Positions 38,299 to 46,872 of a stretch of DNA of 64,000 bases are shown here, piece by piece (positions within the stretch are counted from its first letter, which is position 1; every line of letters starts with the position of its first letter). Where the stretch lies: NCBI RefSeq assembly GCF_035481615.1, contig NZ_JAYKOT010000003.1:806001-870000 (forward strand). Direction: 5' to 3'. A program made the position numbers and the translations under genes. The notes under the pieces were generated by a model. It was not told the origin of the DNA. It worked only from the letters and a program-made list of their open reading frames with translations, and did no database searches. Source of the DNA: Citroniella saccharovorans (lineage in GTDB: Bacteria; Bacillota; Clostridia; Tissierellales; Peptoniphilaceae).

Positions 38299-39510
38299 TT
38301 AATGGAGTATAATGCCAGTTAATATTCCATAATAATTTCCAATTACATATCCTAATGTACCAACTAATAAAGCAGGAACTATAAGATCTTCCCATCCTTT
38401 AGATACTGCCATTGCAGCGGCTGTAGTTGGCCCACCAATATTTGCATTTGAAGCAATAATAATTTCTTCTATTGTAAATTTAAATATCTTGCCCCAAAGA
38501 AGTGACCAAATTAAATTAAATACAACAATAATTAGAGCAAAAACTAAAAGAAGCGGAGATTTCTTAATAATTAAAGAAATTGATGCCGGAGAACCTATAA
38601 CCGCAAAGAAAATATAAATTAAAAAAGTACCTATTTCTTGTGCCCCTTGAATTTTTTCCATTTTGTCAGAAAATGTAGAAGACAATATCATAGTAAATGT
38701 AGTTATAAGAAGATACTTATTTCCAAAAAATCCTCCAATAATCTTAGAAAGTGCATTCTCTTCCGAAAAAAAACCTTGAATTAAAAAAGCTAGTTTATCT
38801 GATATAGCAACTATAACAAAAGCTATAGATACTGTAAGTGCAATATCTTTTAGCGAAATATTTTTTGCTCCCCAATATTTTGCTGCCATTGTATCATTAT
38901 TAGATCTTTCGCTCTCAGATAGCTTTTCTAATTTTTCTTCATAAGGTCTTTTATAAAATTTTTTTATAAAAACCATAACAGGAAGTGAGGCAAGAACAAA
39001 AAAATATAGGGCCATCAATAAATTATCAGCCACTAAAGCAGCAGAGGTTATATCCCCTGCTACATTATACATAGTAGACATAGCTACGAAATTTACAGAA
39101 CCACCTGTATAAGTGCCAACAAACATTGGCACTAAATCATTTAAATTATTTATAAATCCTTTTAAAATAATATAAGAAATAAATCCTCCTATCAAAGTGC
39201 CTAAACTTGAAATAAAATAAATTAGGAGCATTCTTCCAGAACCTTTCCATATTTTTTTTATATTTGCGTGAAATAAAAGCATAGGCACAGCTAATGGAAC
39301 CACATAATCCCACACGCAATCATACACTTTTGACTGAGTCGGAATTATATTTAAATTTGATAAAATTAACATAAAAAGTAAAGCCAATATACATCCTGTA
39401 ACTTTATTTGCCCACTTATACTTTTGTTCAAGCACTATTGCTAATGCAGCTGAAGATACTAAAATTGCCCATAGGATCCAAGTACTTTCTGCTGATATTA
39501 AACTATTCAT
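38299..39510 (-). CDS. DUF819 family membrane transporter-like protein (YjcL-like)
   Basis: 403 residues from the ATG at 39510, chosen because GGAGG lies 5 bases upstream. The frame extends 8 codons further without an RBS. About ten to twelve hydrophobic segments are visible. Conserved DUF819 features include VWDYVVPLAVPMLLFHANIKKIW, GTYTGGSVNFVAMS and the C-terminal ASNANIGGPTTAAAMAVSKGW. The family resembles anion/sodium symporters but its substrate is unknown. It stands alone on the minus strand in the accessory island. Confidence 0.85.
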   Translation of the reverse strand: MNSLISAESTWILWAILVSSAALAIVLEQKYKWANKVTGCILALLFMLILSNLNIIPTQSKVYDCVWDYVVPLAVPMLLFHANIKKIWKGSGRMLLIYFISSLGTLIGGFISYIILKGFINNLNDLVPMFVGTYTGGSVNFVAMSTMYNVAGDITSAALVADNLLMALYFFVLASLPVMVFIKKFYKRPYEEKLEKLSESERSNNDTMAAKYWGAKNISLKDIALTVSIAFVIVAISDKLAFLIQGFFSEENALSKIIGGFFGNKYLLITTFTMILSSTFSDKMEKIQGAQEIGTFLIYIFFAVIGSPASISLIIKKSPLLLVFALIIVVFNLIWSLLWGKIFKFTIEEIIIASNANIGGPTTAAAMAVSKGWEDLIVPALLVGTLGYVIGNYYGILTGIILH

Positions 39511-39624
39511 TATTTCCTCCATATAATATATCATAATAAAAATTATAAAAATATTATTAAAACTGTCAATATAAAAATGTTATATTTTATAATAACTTTA
39601 CTTACAAGATTCAGATAAATATAT

Positions 39625-40617
39625 TTATTTTTTACTCCAGGTTTTACCCCCATCTTTAGATATATATTTATTTATATTCTGATTTATATCTTCAAACTTT
39701 AAATTTATATTTCCTTCTAAGTCAAAACTTCCATTTACTATAGGACTATTATCAGGAAGTTCTGAAATATAAATCATTCTATTATCTTTAAACTCAATAA
39801 AATACCATAAATTCCTAGGTCCAGCCTTATCAACCATAATTATCCCATAAGGAGAATCATTGATTTTAATAGCATCTTTTATAGATAAATTATTTAAAAT
39901 ATTTTGACGATTAAGACTATCTTTATCCTTTATATTGTCTTCTATATTCTCTTTATCTTGCTTTGTAACATTTATTTCATCAGATCTTGAATGTTTATAG
40001 CTTACATCTTTATTTTCTAGATTTACAGAAACTGAAATCCAATCTTTACTACCACTAGCATCATATACTGATAGTGAAAATTTATTTTCATTCCATTTAA
40101 TATTATAATCATTATTATAGATTGGAGTGTATCCATCATCTGGTAAAATATAGGCATCAAGATTTTTAATAAAAAAAGGGTTCTCTCTTTCATAAAGGCT
40201 TACTTCGCCTAGAAGTAATATTGATGTCTCTTTTGCTATAATTGTATGCTTTTTATCAGGTGATTTAAAAGTATAATAAACTGAGTTTGAACGTCTTATA
40301 ATATAAATAAAAGATGATAGTAAGAAAAAAATTATTAAAATTATATTAGAAAAATTTAAAACTACCTTACAAAATCCTTGATAATATTTTTTTTGCAAAA
40401 CTCTAATAATTTTAAACATAAGGTAAAATGCTACTGTAATCAAAAAGTAAACCAGATCTAGTCCTCTAATATTAAAATTCATAAATGATATTAGTATAGA
40501 TTTATCTATACAAAAAGATATAATTAAAAAACTTAAAATAAAAATAAACAAAAACATTATAAGTAAAGATAAAACTCTTTTCCAGCTAACTCTATCATTA
40601 ATAAATTTTTTCAACAT
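39625..40617 (-). CDS. Unrecognised membrane protein with extracytoplasmic C-terminal domain
   Basis: 330 residues. Three membrane helices are visible at about 15-36, 50-70 and 86-107. A soluble domain of about 220 residues follows, probably outside the cell by the positive-inside rule. It has no signal peptide, no Cys pair and no enzyme motif that I recognise. The C terminus KYISKDGGKTWSKK matches an Asp-box (SxDxGxTW) as in BNR/sialidase-type beta-propeller repeats, but only one copy is clear. It is probably co-transcribed with the small membrane gene 60 bases upstream. Confidence 0.65.
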   Translation of the reverse strand: MLKKFINDRVSWKRVLSLLIMFLFIFILSFLIISFCIDKSILISFMNFNIRGLDLVYFLITVAFYLMFKIIRVLQKKYYQGFCKVVLNFSNIILIIFFLLSSFIYIIRRSNSVYYTFKSPDKKHTIIAKETSILLLGEVSLYERENPFFIKNLDAYILPDDGYTPIYNNDYNIKWNENKFSLSVYDASGSKDWISVSVNLENKDVSYKHSRSDEINVTKQDKENIEDNIKDKDSLNRQNILNNLSIKDAIKINDSPYGIIMVDKAGPRNLWYFIEFKDNRMIYISELPDNSPIVNGSFDLEGNINLKFEDINQNINKYISKDGGKTWSKK

Positions 40618-40677
40618 ATATATATCCTTTAATATTCAAATTTTTAAAATCTAATTATCAATTTTATGAATATTTTA

Positions 40678-40914
40678 TTAATATTTATTATTATTTACAT
40701 TTTTTAAAATAACTTTTACTACTATAAAAATAATTGTAACTAATAAAAAAATGATGAAGCTACTAAGAGCACCATAACAATACCAGGGTGCAGATACTAC
40801 CATATATAATTCTGGCTTTGTCTTATATTCCCAAAAATTATAAGCAGTTCTTATAATAAAATATAAAAAAGACAGAATTAGTACTGTGTTTAAAAAATAA
40901 TTTAGCTTTTTCAT
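40678..40914 (-). CDS. Small two-helix membrane protein, unknown function
   Basis: 78 residues from the ATG at 40914, which follows AAGGTGAT. The frame extends three codons further to 40923. Two hydrophobic helices (about 6-26 and 46-69) flank a short loop with NFWEYKTKPELYMVVSAPWYCYG. I do not recognise the family. It is followed 60 bases later by the 330-residue membrane protein, so the two may work together. Confidence 0.6.
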   Translation of the reverse strand: MKKLNYFLNTVLILSFLYFIIRTAYNFWEYKTKPELYMVVSAPWYCYGALSSFIIFLLVTIIFIVVKVILKNVNNNKY

Positions 40915-41048
40915 TAATATCACCTTCCTATAATATATAATCTAGTATAACATGCAAATAATAAAAAAATATAGGGTAATAATGAGTTTTAAACTATAAA
41001 TATATTTTAAATGGTACTAATAATAAGAATAATAATGTTTTTAGTGTC

Positions 41049-41078
41049 TTGCCAAAAAACATAATTTTATGCTATAAT
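41049..41078 (+). promoter_or_regulatory. Promoter for rpmB
   Basis: Plus-strand -35 TTGCCA (41049-41054), 18-base spacer, -10 TATAAT (41073-41078). The leader that follows can form a small stem TCCTAT/ATAGGA (41100-41105 / 41113-41118) covering the start of the AGGAGG RBS. A competing TAGGA/TCCTA stem lies just before it. Confidence 0.65.
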
Positions 41079-41129
41079 TAATAAGTAATTTAGGAATTAT
41101 CCTATAATTTTGATAGGAGGTGTTTATAG

Positions 41130-41321
41130 ATGTCAAAGATTTGTGAAATTTGTGGAAAATCAAAACAGTTTGGAGTTAGACAAACTTTCTCAAAAAGAAG
41201 AATAAATAGATCATGGTCTCCTAACATTAGAAAAGTTAGAGCACTTGTAGATGGTTCACCTAAGAGAATTAATGTATGCTCAAAATGTTTAAAATCAGGC
41301 AGAGTTGAAAGACCTATGTAA
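41130..41321 (+). CDS. rpmB: 50S ribosomal protein L28 (zinc-binding form)
   Basis: 63 residues. It begins MSKICEICGKSKQFG and has the conserved FSKRRINRSWSPNIRKVR core. Four Cys (CEIC, CSKC) mark the zinc-binding form. It is monocistronic, with an own promoter, a strong AGGAGG RBS and a perfect palindromic terminator. Normally it is next to asp23. Confidence 0.97.
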   Translation: MSKICEICGKSKQFGVRQTFSKRRINRSWSPNIRKVRALVDGSPKRINVCSKCLKSGRVERPM

Positions 41322-41323
41322 TT

Positions 41324-41349
41324 AAAAAACCGGCAATTGCCGGTTTTTT
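41324..41349. terminator. Bidirectional terminator between rpmB and the DUF1002 gene
   Basis: A 26-base perfect palindrome: six A, CCGGCAATTGCCGG, six T. It is positioned to end both convergent transcripts. Confidence 0.92.
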
Positions 41350-41357
41350 ATATTTAA

Positions 41358-42299
41358 CTATTTACTTATAGCTCTTCTAATTGCATCAATAATTCCCATA
41401 AAAAATCCTAATATCTTATCTAAAACTCCAGATTCTTTTGCATCTTGCAATACTTTTCCTGCTTTTTCTCCTATTGATGCACTTAAACTTGATAGCTGTT
41501 CTAAGACTTCCTTGCTATCAACTGCTCCTGTATTTTGATAGTCTTCAAATAGTTTTTGTAAGTTTTGAATTTGATCATCAGATATAGTATTTTCTAAATC
41601 ATATTTTTGAATAGAATCAGTAATAAACTTTTCAACTTCCTTTGCATCTGCAGTATCCTTATTTTCATTGTAATAGTTACTGATTTCTTGTTTAATATTT
41701 ATAATAACTTGATTCCATTTAGCTGCATCAAAGCCTTCTTTATTCTTGTTTTCTTGAACAATCATATTAGAAGTTTCAAGTTCATTTTGAGCCACTTTCA
41801 TTCTCTCACTGTCAAGTTTTTCTCCATTTACTTCGAAAGCCTTAAATATACCAACTAAAGCAGACTCTCCTGTTACTTTTTTTACAGAAGCTATTTTTAT
41901 ATTTACATTATTAACTCCAGCGGTTATAGCTGCGTTTTCATACTGATTTTCAGTAATTTGAGTTATATTTTCCTTAGTAACGATTTCGATTTTTATTCCA
42001 CCCTTATCAGTTTTTTGTACAAGAGCAGATGAAATCATCTGAGAGTCATCTCCAACACCATTTACTAGATACCTTAATTCATCTTTTCCATCTACGTAAG
42101 TCGAATTAATATTCTCATCATTTTTTATTGATAATAGTTTTTTAGTGTTTTCTATCTCTGAATCTGAAAGCCCTTTACCATATACAAAAGTTGGCTTTCC
42201 CCACATTTCATTAATTCCTTTATCCTCGTTAGCTAATACACTTGAAAGAAGTATTGTAAAAGCCATCATTCCAGCAAATATTTTATTTATTCTTTTCAT
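41358..42299 (-). CDS. Exported DUF1002 family protein (YpuA-like)
   Basis: 313 residues. The N-terminal signal peptide is MKRINKIFAGMMAFTILLSSVLA (cleavage near 23). The DUF1002 pattern is seen as MWGKPTFVYGKGLSDSEIENTKKLL, NSTYVDGKDELRYL, MISSALVQKTDKGGIKIEIV and GVNNVNIKIASVKKVTGESALVGIFKAFE. The helical C-terminal half is Gln/Lys/Glu-rich and ends in an amphipathic segment (FMGIIDAIRRAIS). The function is unknown; homologues are secreted Firmicute proteins. A -10 TATAAT is at 42335-42330 without a good -35. It is monocistronic between terminators. Confidence 0.85.
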   Translation of the reverse strand: MKRINKIFAGMMAFTILLSSVLANEDKGINEMWGKPTFVYGKGLSDSEIENTKKLLSIKNDENINSTYVDGKDELRYLVNGVGDDSQMISSALVQKTDKGGIKIEIVTKENITQITENQYENAAITAGVNNVNIKIASVKKVTGESALVGIFKAFEVNGEKLDSERMKVAQNELETSNMIVQENKNKEGFDAAKWNQVIINIKQEISNYYNENKDTADAKEVEKFITDSIQKYDLENTISDDQIQNLQKLFEDYQNTGAVDSKEVLEQLSSLSASIGEKAGKVLQDAKESGVLDKILGFFMGIIDAIRRAISK

Positions 42300-42368
42300 T
42301 ATTTTACCTCCAATATATTTATCACTTATATTATATCAGAAAAATAAGCTTCTAATATTACAATTTCA

Positions 42369-42406
42369 TAAAAATTGCCCCATACTAAAAATAGTTTGAG
42401 GCAATT
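42369..42406 (-). terminator. Terminator after the CWB2-3D gene
   Basis: On the minus strand, stem AATTGCCTC / GGGGCAATT with one mismatch, a loop of about 18 bases and a following TTTTTAT. The right arm starts a few bases after the 3D gene stop at 42411. Confidence 0.7.
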
Positions 42407-42410
42407 AAAA

Positions 42411-43814
42411 TTATTCAAATATATATACTGTTACATTTCTTCTTCCATAATTATAAGTTACATCAGGTGACATATAAAATACATCAATTATATCACCTAT
42501 TATAGCTCCACCTGTATCTTCCGCTCTTCCATATCCGTAGTCATGCCAATCATCATCATTTGTAATATACATTTCAGTTCCAAGTGGTATAACATTTGGA
42601 TCAACAGCGACAACGCCTTTACGTACTGTAGTTCCAGTTCTAGTGGTTGTTCCTACAGTAATATCATAAGATGTAGATCTTAAATTCATAACTTTTTTGT
42701 ATTTTCTTACTTGTCCATCCTTAAAAGTAACTGTTTTATTATCTAAATCTATAATATCTCCATTATCTGTAGTTATTATATTTTTACCAGTTTCTTCTAC
42801 TTCTTTACTATTAACTTCATTTAATTCAACTTTGTTTTCTTCATTAGAATCTTCTAAACTTGTTTCATCTAAAGGATTAGCTTCTAAATCTAATAAATTA
42901 TATTTATCTTTATATGTTTCTAAAATTTCTAAAGCTTCATTTACATCTTTAAAATTATAATCATAAATATCATTAAGTTTAGAAGTATCGATACCTAAAT
43001 TATCATAGCTATTACTAATAACTAAAGGTGAATTTAATTTGCTTGCTTTTAATGAAGAATGAATAGTTGATTTATCAACATCTCCATCTGATATAACAAT
43101 TGATTTAATGTCTTTGTATCTTTTTGCAATTTCTATAGATGTTAAAGATCTATTATCTCCACTAAGAGTTAACTTATCTATATTTCCATTATTTTTTGTA
43201 ATATCTAATATTTCTTTTTTTACATTTCTAGAAATACTATGTTCTCCACCAATAAATATTATATCTTTTCCTTCACAATATTTTTTTAAAAATGATTTTG
43301 TTATCTCAGGGATATAATCTTTTCTCACTAAAAGAATATTCCTATTTTCTTTTTTTGCAAGAGATGCAGCAGATAAAATATCGATATTATTTTCGCCGCT
43401 AACTACAATTATATTTTTCCCAGTGTCTTTAATTGCTTTAATAGCAGTTTCATATCTATCTTTACCATATATTCTACCCTTGTAATTATCTTTTTCGTAG
43501 ATATTTAAATCGACAGTCTTTGGACCGCCTAAAAAAGTTAATTCCTCATAACTATCTAGATCATTTGTGTCCGATATATCATCTTGAAAAATTAAATCTT
43601 TATTTTCTATAGAAGCTAATAAAGTCGCAATCGCTGAATCAAATTTAGATTCAATAGACGTTAAAATAGCTCCATTAGAATCTTTCTTGTTATAGTAATT
43701 TTTATCATTTACATTTAGATGTAAATTAGTTGAATTACTTGCACCTGCAGTATTTAATAATATTGATGTTGCTATAAATACTCCAGATATAATTTTTTTA
43801 TAATTGTTTTTCAT
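42411..43814 (-). CDS. Secreted cell-wall protein with CWB2-type repeats and a C-terminal 3D domain
   Basis: 467 residues. The signal peptide is about 1-26 (IISGVFIATSILLNTAGAS). Putative cell wall binding repeat 2 units span about 115-290: GRIYGKDRYETAIKAI with IIVVSGEN and IIFIGGEHSISRNV, then a second more diverged unit. An acidic linker (about 310-370) leads to the 3D domain (about 378-467), with its three Asp seen in VAVDPNVIPLGTEMYI, GRAEDTGGAI and GDIIDVF. 3D domains occur in YocH/Rpf-like peptidoglycan-active proteins. CWB2 anchors surface proteins to wall polymers in clostridia. A promoter at 43834-43862 and a WalR-type box further up suggest cell-wall control. Confidence 0.88.
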   Translation of the reverse strand: MKNNYKKIISGVFIATSILLNTAGASNSTNLHLNVNDKNYYNKKDSNGAILTSIESKFDSAIATLLASIENKDLIFQDDISDTNDLDSYEELTFLGGPKTVDLNIYEKDNYKGRIYGKDRYETAIKAIKDTGKNIIVVSGENNIDILSAASLAKKENRNILLVRKDYIPEITKSFLKKYCEGKDIIFIGGEHSISRNVKKEILDITKNNGNIDKLTLSGDNRSLTSIEIAKRYKDIKSIVISDGDVDKSTIHSSLKASKLNSPLVISNSYDNLGIDTSKLNDIYDYNFKDVNEALEILETYKDKYNLLDLEANPLDETSLEDSNEENKVELNEVNSKEVEETGKNIITTDNGDIIDLDNKTVTFKDGQVRKYKKVMNLRSTSYDITVGTTTRTGTTVRKGVVAVDPNVIPLGTEMYITNDDDWHDYGYGRAEDTGGAIIGDIIDVFYMSPDVTYNYGRRNVTVYIFE

Positions 43815-43833
43815 AGTTCATCCTCCAACACAT

Positions 43834-43862
43834 ATTTTATATGGCTAAAAAATTTTAGTCAA
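43834..43862 (-). promoter_or_regulatory. Promoter for the CWB2-3D gene
   Basis: Minus-strand -35 TTGACT (43862-43857), 17-base spacer, -10 TAAAAT (43839-43834). The leader is short and contains GGAGGATG before the ATG at 43814. Confidence 0.7.
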
Positions 43863-43969
43863 TAAAATTTATATTCTTTACATGTAATTTTAAATTTTTT
43901 AGTTCAATAATTATTAATTCATATAATTTTCAAAAAATTATTTGCCTTTTAAAAGCTTTATTTTTAGAG

Positions 43970-43986
43970 GTTACAAAAAGGTTACA
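43970..43986 (-). promoter_or_regulatory. WalR-type box A
   Basis: Minus strand reads TGTAAC, CTTTT, TGTAAC, an exact match to the known WalR (YycF) site TGTWAH-N5-TGTWAH. It lies about 110 bases upstream of the -35 of the CWB2-3D gene and about 70 upstream of the flavodiiron promoter on the other side. No walRK genes are in this window. Confidence 0.55.
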
Positions 43987-44034
43987 AAATAATTTTTAAG
44001 TTAAGTATTATAAAAATGGAAAATATTACGAAAA

Positions 44035-44051
44035 TGTAACAAGTTTGTAAT
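44035..44051 (+). promoter_or_regulatory. WalR-type box B
   Basis: Plus strand reads TGTAAC, AAGTT, TGTAAT, again matching TGTWAH-N5-TGTWAH exactly. It ends one base before the -35 of the flavodiiron gene promoter, an activator-like position. Confidence 0.55.
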
Positions 44052-44052
44052 T

Positions 44053-44081
44053 TTGAAAATAAATATAGTTTGTAGTATAAT
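44053..44081 (+). promoter_or_regulatory. Promoter for the flavodiiron gene
   Basis: Plus-strand -35 TTGAAA (44053-44058), 17-base spacer, -10 TATAAT (44076-44081), then AAGGAGG before the ATG at 44109. Confidence 0.75.
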
Positions 44082-44108
44082 AATTAGTGTTAAGAAGGAG
44101 GTATTGTC

Positions 44109-45308
44109 ATGAAATTATTATCAGTAAAAATGAATGATTTTCTTTATTATGTTGGTGTAAATGATAGAGACACTCATTTATTTGAAAATATTTGGCCACT
44201 TGAGAATGGTGTATCTTATAACTCTTATCTAATTGTTGCAGAAAAAACTGCTCTATTAGATACAGTCAAAATTACAAAAGTTTCAGACTTTACAACTAAA
44301 TTAAGAGAAGCAATTGGTGATAGAGATTTAGATTATCTTGTTGTTCATCATATGGAACCAGATCATTCTGGATCAATAGAAACTATAAGAGAATTATATC
44401 CTAATGTAAAAATTGTTGGAAATAAAAAAACCATTGAATTTTTAAATGAGTTTTATGGTATTACTGATAATTTAGTTGAAATAAAAGATGGTGAAAGTTT
44501 AGATCTTGGATCAAGAAAGCTTACTTTCTATACAACTCCAATGGTTCATTGGCCTGAATCTATGGTATCATATGAAGAATATTCTAAGACTTTATTTTCT
44601 CAAGACGCTTTTGGTGGTTTTGGAGCATTAGATGGAACTATTTTTGATGATGAAATAAATTTAGATTTTTATCATTCAGAAACAAGAAGATATTATTCAA
44701 ATATAGTAGGTAAATTCTCTAAATCAGTTCAATTTGCTCTTAAAAAACTTAGTCCTCTTGATATTAAGATGGTTTGTCCTGTTCATGGACCTATTTGGAG
44801 AGCAAATCCAGGAAAAATAATTGAACTTTATGATAAATGGTCTAGCTATCAAGTTGAAGAAGGTGTAATAATCTGCTATGGTTCTATGTATGGAAATACT
44901 CAAACTATGGCAGAAGTTATTGCAAGAGAGCTAGCTGAACAAGGTATAAAAAACATAAAAATATTTGATGTATCTAAAACTCATCACTCATATATCCTTT
45001 CAGAAATTTGGAAATATAAAGCTGTTATCCTAGGTTCATGCACATACAATAATGATATGTTCCCTGTTATGTCAAATTTAGTAAATACTTTAAGAATGAA
45101 TAAAATAGAAAATCATCTTATAGGTGTATTTGGTTCATATAGTTGGAGTGGTGGAGCTGTGAAATCTTTAAAAGAATTTGCTGAAGATGGAAAATATGAA
45201 CTAATTGAACCCGTTGTTGAAGCTAAGTGTACAGCAAAAGAAGCAGATATAGAAGAACTTAAAAAGCTAGCAAAAAATATTGCAGATAAGTTAAAAGCAG
45301 ATAGATAA
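44109..45308 (+). CDS. Flavodiiron protein (anaerobic O2/NO reductase, FprA family)
   Basis: 399 residues. The N-terminal metallo-beta-lactamase-like domain (1-245) carries the di-iron ligands HxExDH at His81, Glu83, Asp85, His86, then PMVHWPESM, SQDAFGGFG and PVHGPIWR. The C-terminal flavodoxin domain (about 252-395) binds FMN: CYGSMYGNTQTMAE, then SCTYNNDMFP. No rubredoxin or NADH domain is fused, so this is class A. These enzymes reduce O2 to water (or NO to N2O) and protect anaerobes. It is monocistronic with its own promoter, which has a WalR-type box beside it. Confidence 0.95.
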   Translation: MKLLSVKMNDFLYYVGVNDRDTHLFENIWPLENGVSYNSYLIVAEKTALLDTVKITKVSDFTTKLREAIGDRDLDYLVVHHMEPDHSGSIETIRELYPNVKIVGNKKTIEFLNEFYGITDNLVEIKDGESLDLGSRKLTFYTTPMVHWPESMVSYEEYSKTLFSQDAFGGFGALDGTIFDDEINLDFYHSETRRYYSNIVGKFSKSVQFALKKLSPLDIKMVCPVHGPIWRANPGKIIELYDKWSSYQVEEGVIICYGSMYGNTQTMAEVIARELAEQGIKNIKIFDVSKTHHSYILSEIWKYKAVILGSCTYNNDMFPVMSNLVNTLRMNKIENHLIGVFGSYSWSGGAVKSLKEFAEDGKYELIEPVVEAKCTAKEADIEELKKLAKNIADKLKADR

Positions 45309-45343
45309 ACTAAATTAATCATAAATTTATTTTTCTAAACATT

Positions 45344-45379
45344 AAAAAACCTAATCTCAAAAAAGAGATTAGGTTTTTT
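45344..45379. terminator. Bidirectional terminator between flavodiiron and L,D-transpeptidase genes
   Basis: 15-bp perfect stem AAAAAACCTAATCTC / GAGATTAGGTTTTTT with a six-A loop. It is placed between two convergent genes. Confidence 0.9.
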
Positions 45380-45402
45380 AAATTTAGCCTTCAAAATTAT
45401 TA

Positions 45403-46751
45403 TTAGTATATAACTACTGGAATATTTACTTCCATGTTTTCATAAATAGTTTTACAAGGATCATAAGGTAAATTTACGCATCCATAAGAACCATTACTTT
45501 GATAAATATTGCCACCAAATTCTTTTCTCCATCTAGAGTTGTGAATACCTACACCTTCCCAATTTATAGGCATCCAAAAATCAACTGGAGAAGAATAATC
45601 AGCTGTTCCTTGAGGGACTATACCTACTAAAGATCTATCTTTTTCAACAGACCACACCTTCCAAGTTCCCTTTGGTGTTGATACACCAAGACTAGGATTT
45701 CCTGTTACAACGTCAGTTTCTGTAATTAATTTTCCATGTTTATAAAACCATAAATGCTGTCTATCAATAGAAATTTCAATATAGGTATCCCCTATATCAT
45801 TTAACCCTCTCGTATATCCCTCCATTAGATATTTAGGTACTAATTCTTTTGACTCAAATTTATTTAGAGTATCAATAAGTTCGTTAGTAGATTCTTCAAC
45901 ATCCATTTGCCAGCCATATATACCCCCTACTACTTTTACATCCTCTCCTGAACTAGTTTTGAAATTTCTCTCCTGTTTAGGACTGTAGGTATCATACTTT
46001 ATTGCTAACTGTCTTAAATATTCATATACTTGACTATGAATTGGCGTAAAATTATCTCCATCGAATTTATAAAGATCCAAGATTTTATCTCCACTTAACT
46101 CTTCTTTTGTTTCTCCAAAATCATAGGTAATTTTTAAAGTTAATAATTTATTTACATCATCTTTTTTTCTTTAATAAATTTGGATCATCTTTAGTTATTT
46201 TAGGTTTAATATATTCTTCATCTAAAACTAATTGATCCTTTCCTTCTAAATATGCTTTTTTAACAGATTCTACAGTCTTTTTTTGATCTAAAACAGTGCC
46301 TTCTTTTTCTTCTTCAATTACATACTTATTATCTTTTTCAACTAATTTTGCATCTTGAGGCTCTTTTGCATCAGTAAAAAGGCTACTTTTAGTTAATACA
46401 TCTATTAATTCCTGTTCTTTATAAGTATAGTTATATTCTGGTGTGTAGTTGTGATTTGTAAAGAAATAAATCGGCCATAAAAATTGGTTTTGATTGATTT
46501 TTTTCTCCCTCTTTAAGTGATTCTTTATAGCTAAACATATCTGGAGAAATTTTAACTTCCTTTTTATCTCTTCCTATTATAGTTAGTACCCTTCCATCAT
46601 TTTCTCTTATTAGTGCATCTGATTTTAACATAAGTCCTTTTCTTTGGCCATGAACAAATGTATTTGGATAAGTTATTACAGAAAAAATCAAAGCACCTAT
46701 TACATATATTATTAATAGTGAAAATCCAATTTTAGTTAGTATTTTTTTCAT
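45403..46751 (-). pseudogene. L,D-transpeptidase (YkuD), frameshifted twice
   Basis: Repaired length is 448 residues: an N-terminal membrane anchor (ILTKIGFSLLIIYVIGALIFSV), a middle region of the peptidoglycan-binding type seen in VanW/YoaR-like L,D-transpeptidases, and a C-terminal YkuD domain. The catalytic site is GIHNSRW ... SYGCVNLP. Such enzymes make 3-3 cross-links in peptidoglycan. The frame is broken by one extra T in each of two 7-T runs, 46498-46504 and 46162-46168. Dropping them joins GEK to INQNQFLWPIYFF and LLKKK to DDVNKLL. Either sequencing error or true inactivation. The residues around both breaks read smoothly, so the damage is recent or artefactual. Confidence 0.85.
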
Positions 46752-46872
46752 AATATCTCCTCTCTATCTATTTTTATACCCATTTTTATGATACCATATA
46801 TAATATATTATATTAAAAAAATATTTACTTGAATAGTATTTATTATTCTTTTTTTATAAAGGTGGTGTTAAT

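Noticed and set aside
43970..43986. GTTACA direct repeats read as a generic stress-repressor operator
   Set aside because: The spacing of exactly five bases and a second copy at 44035 fit the WalR consensus better than any other operator I know.
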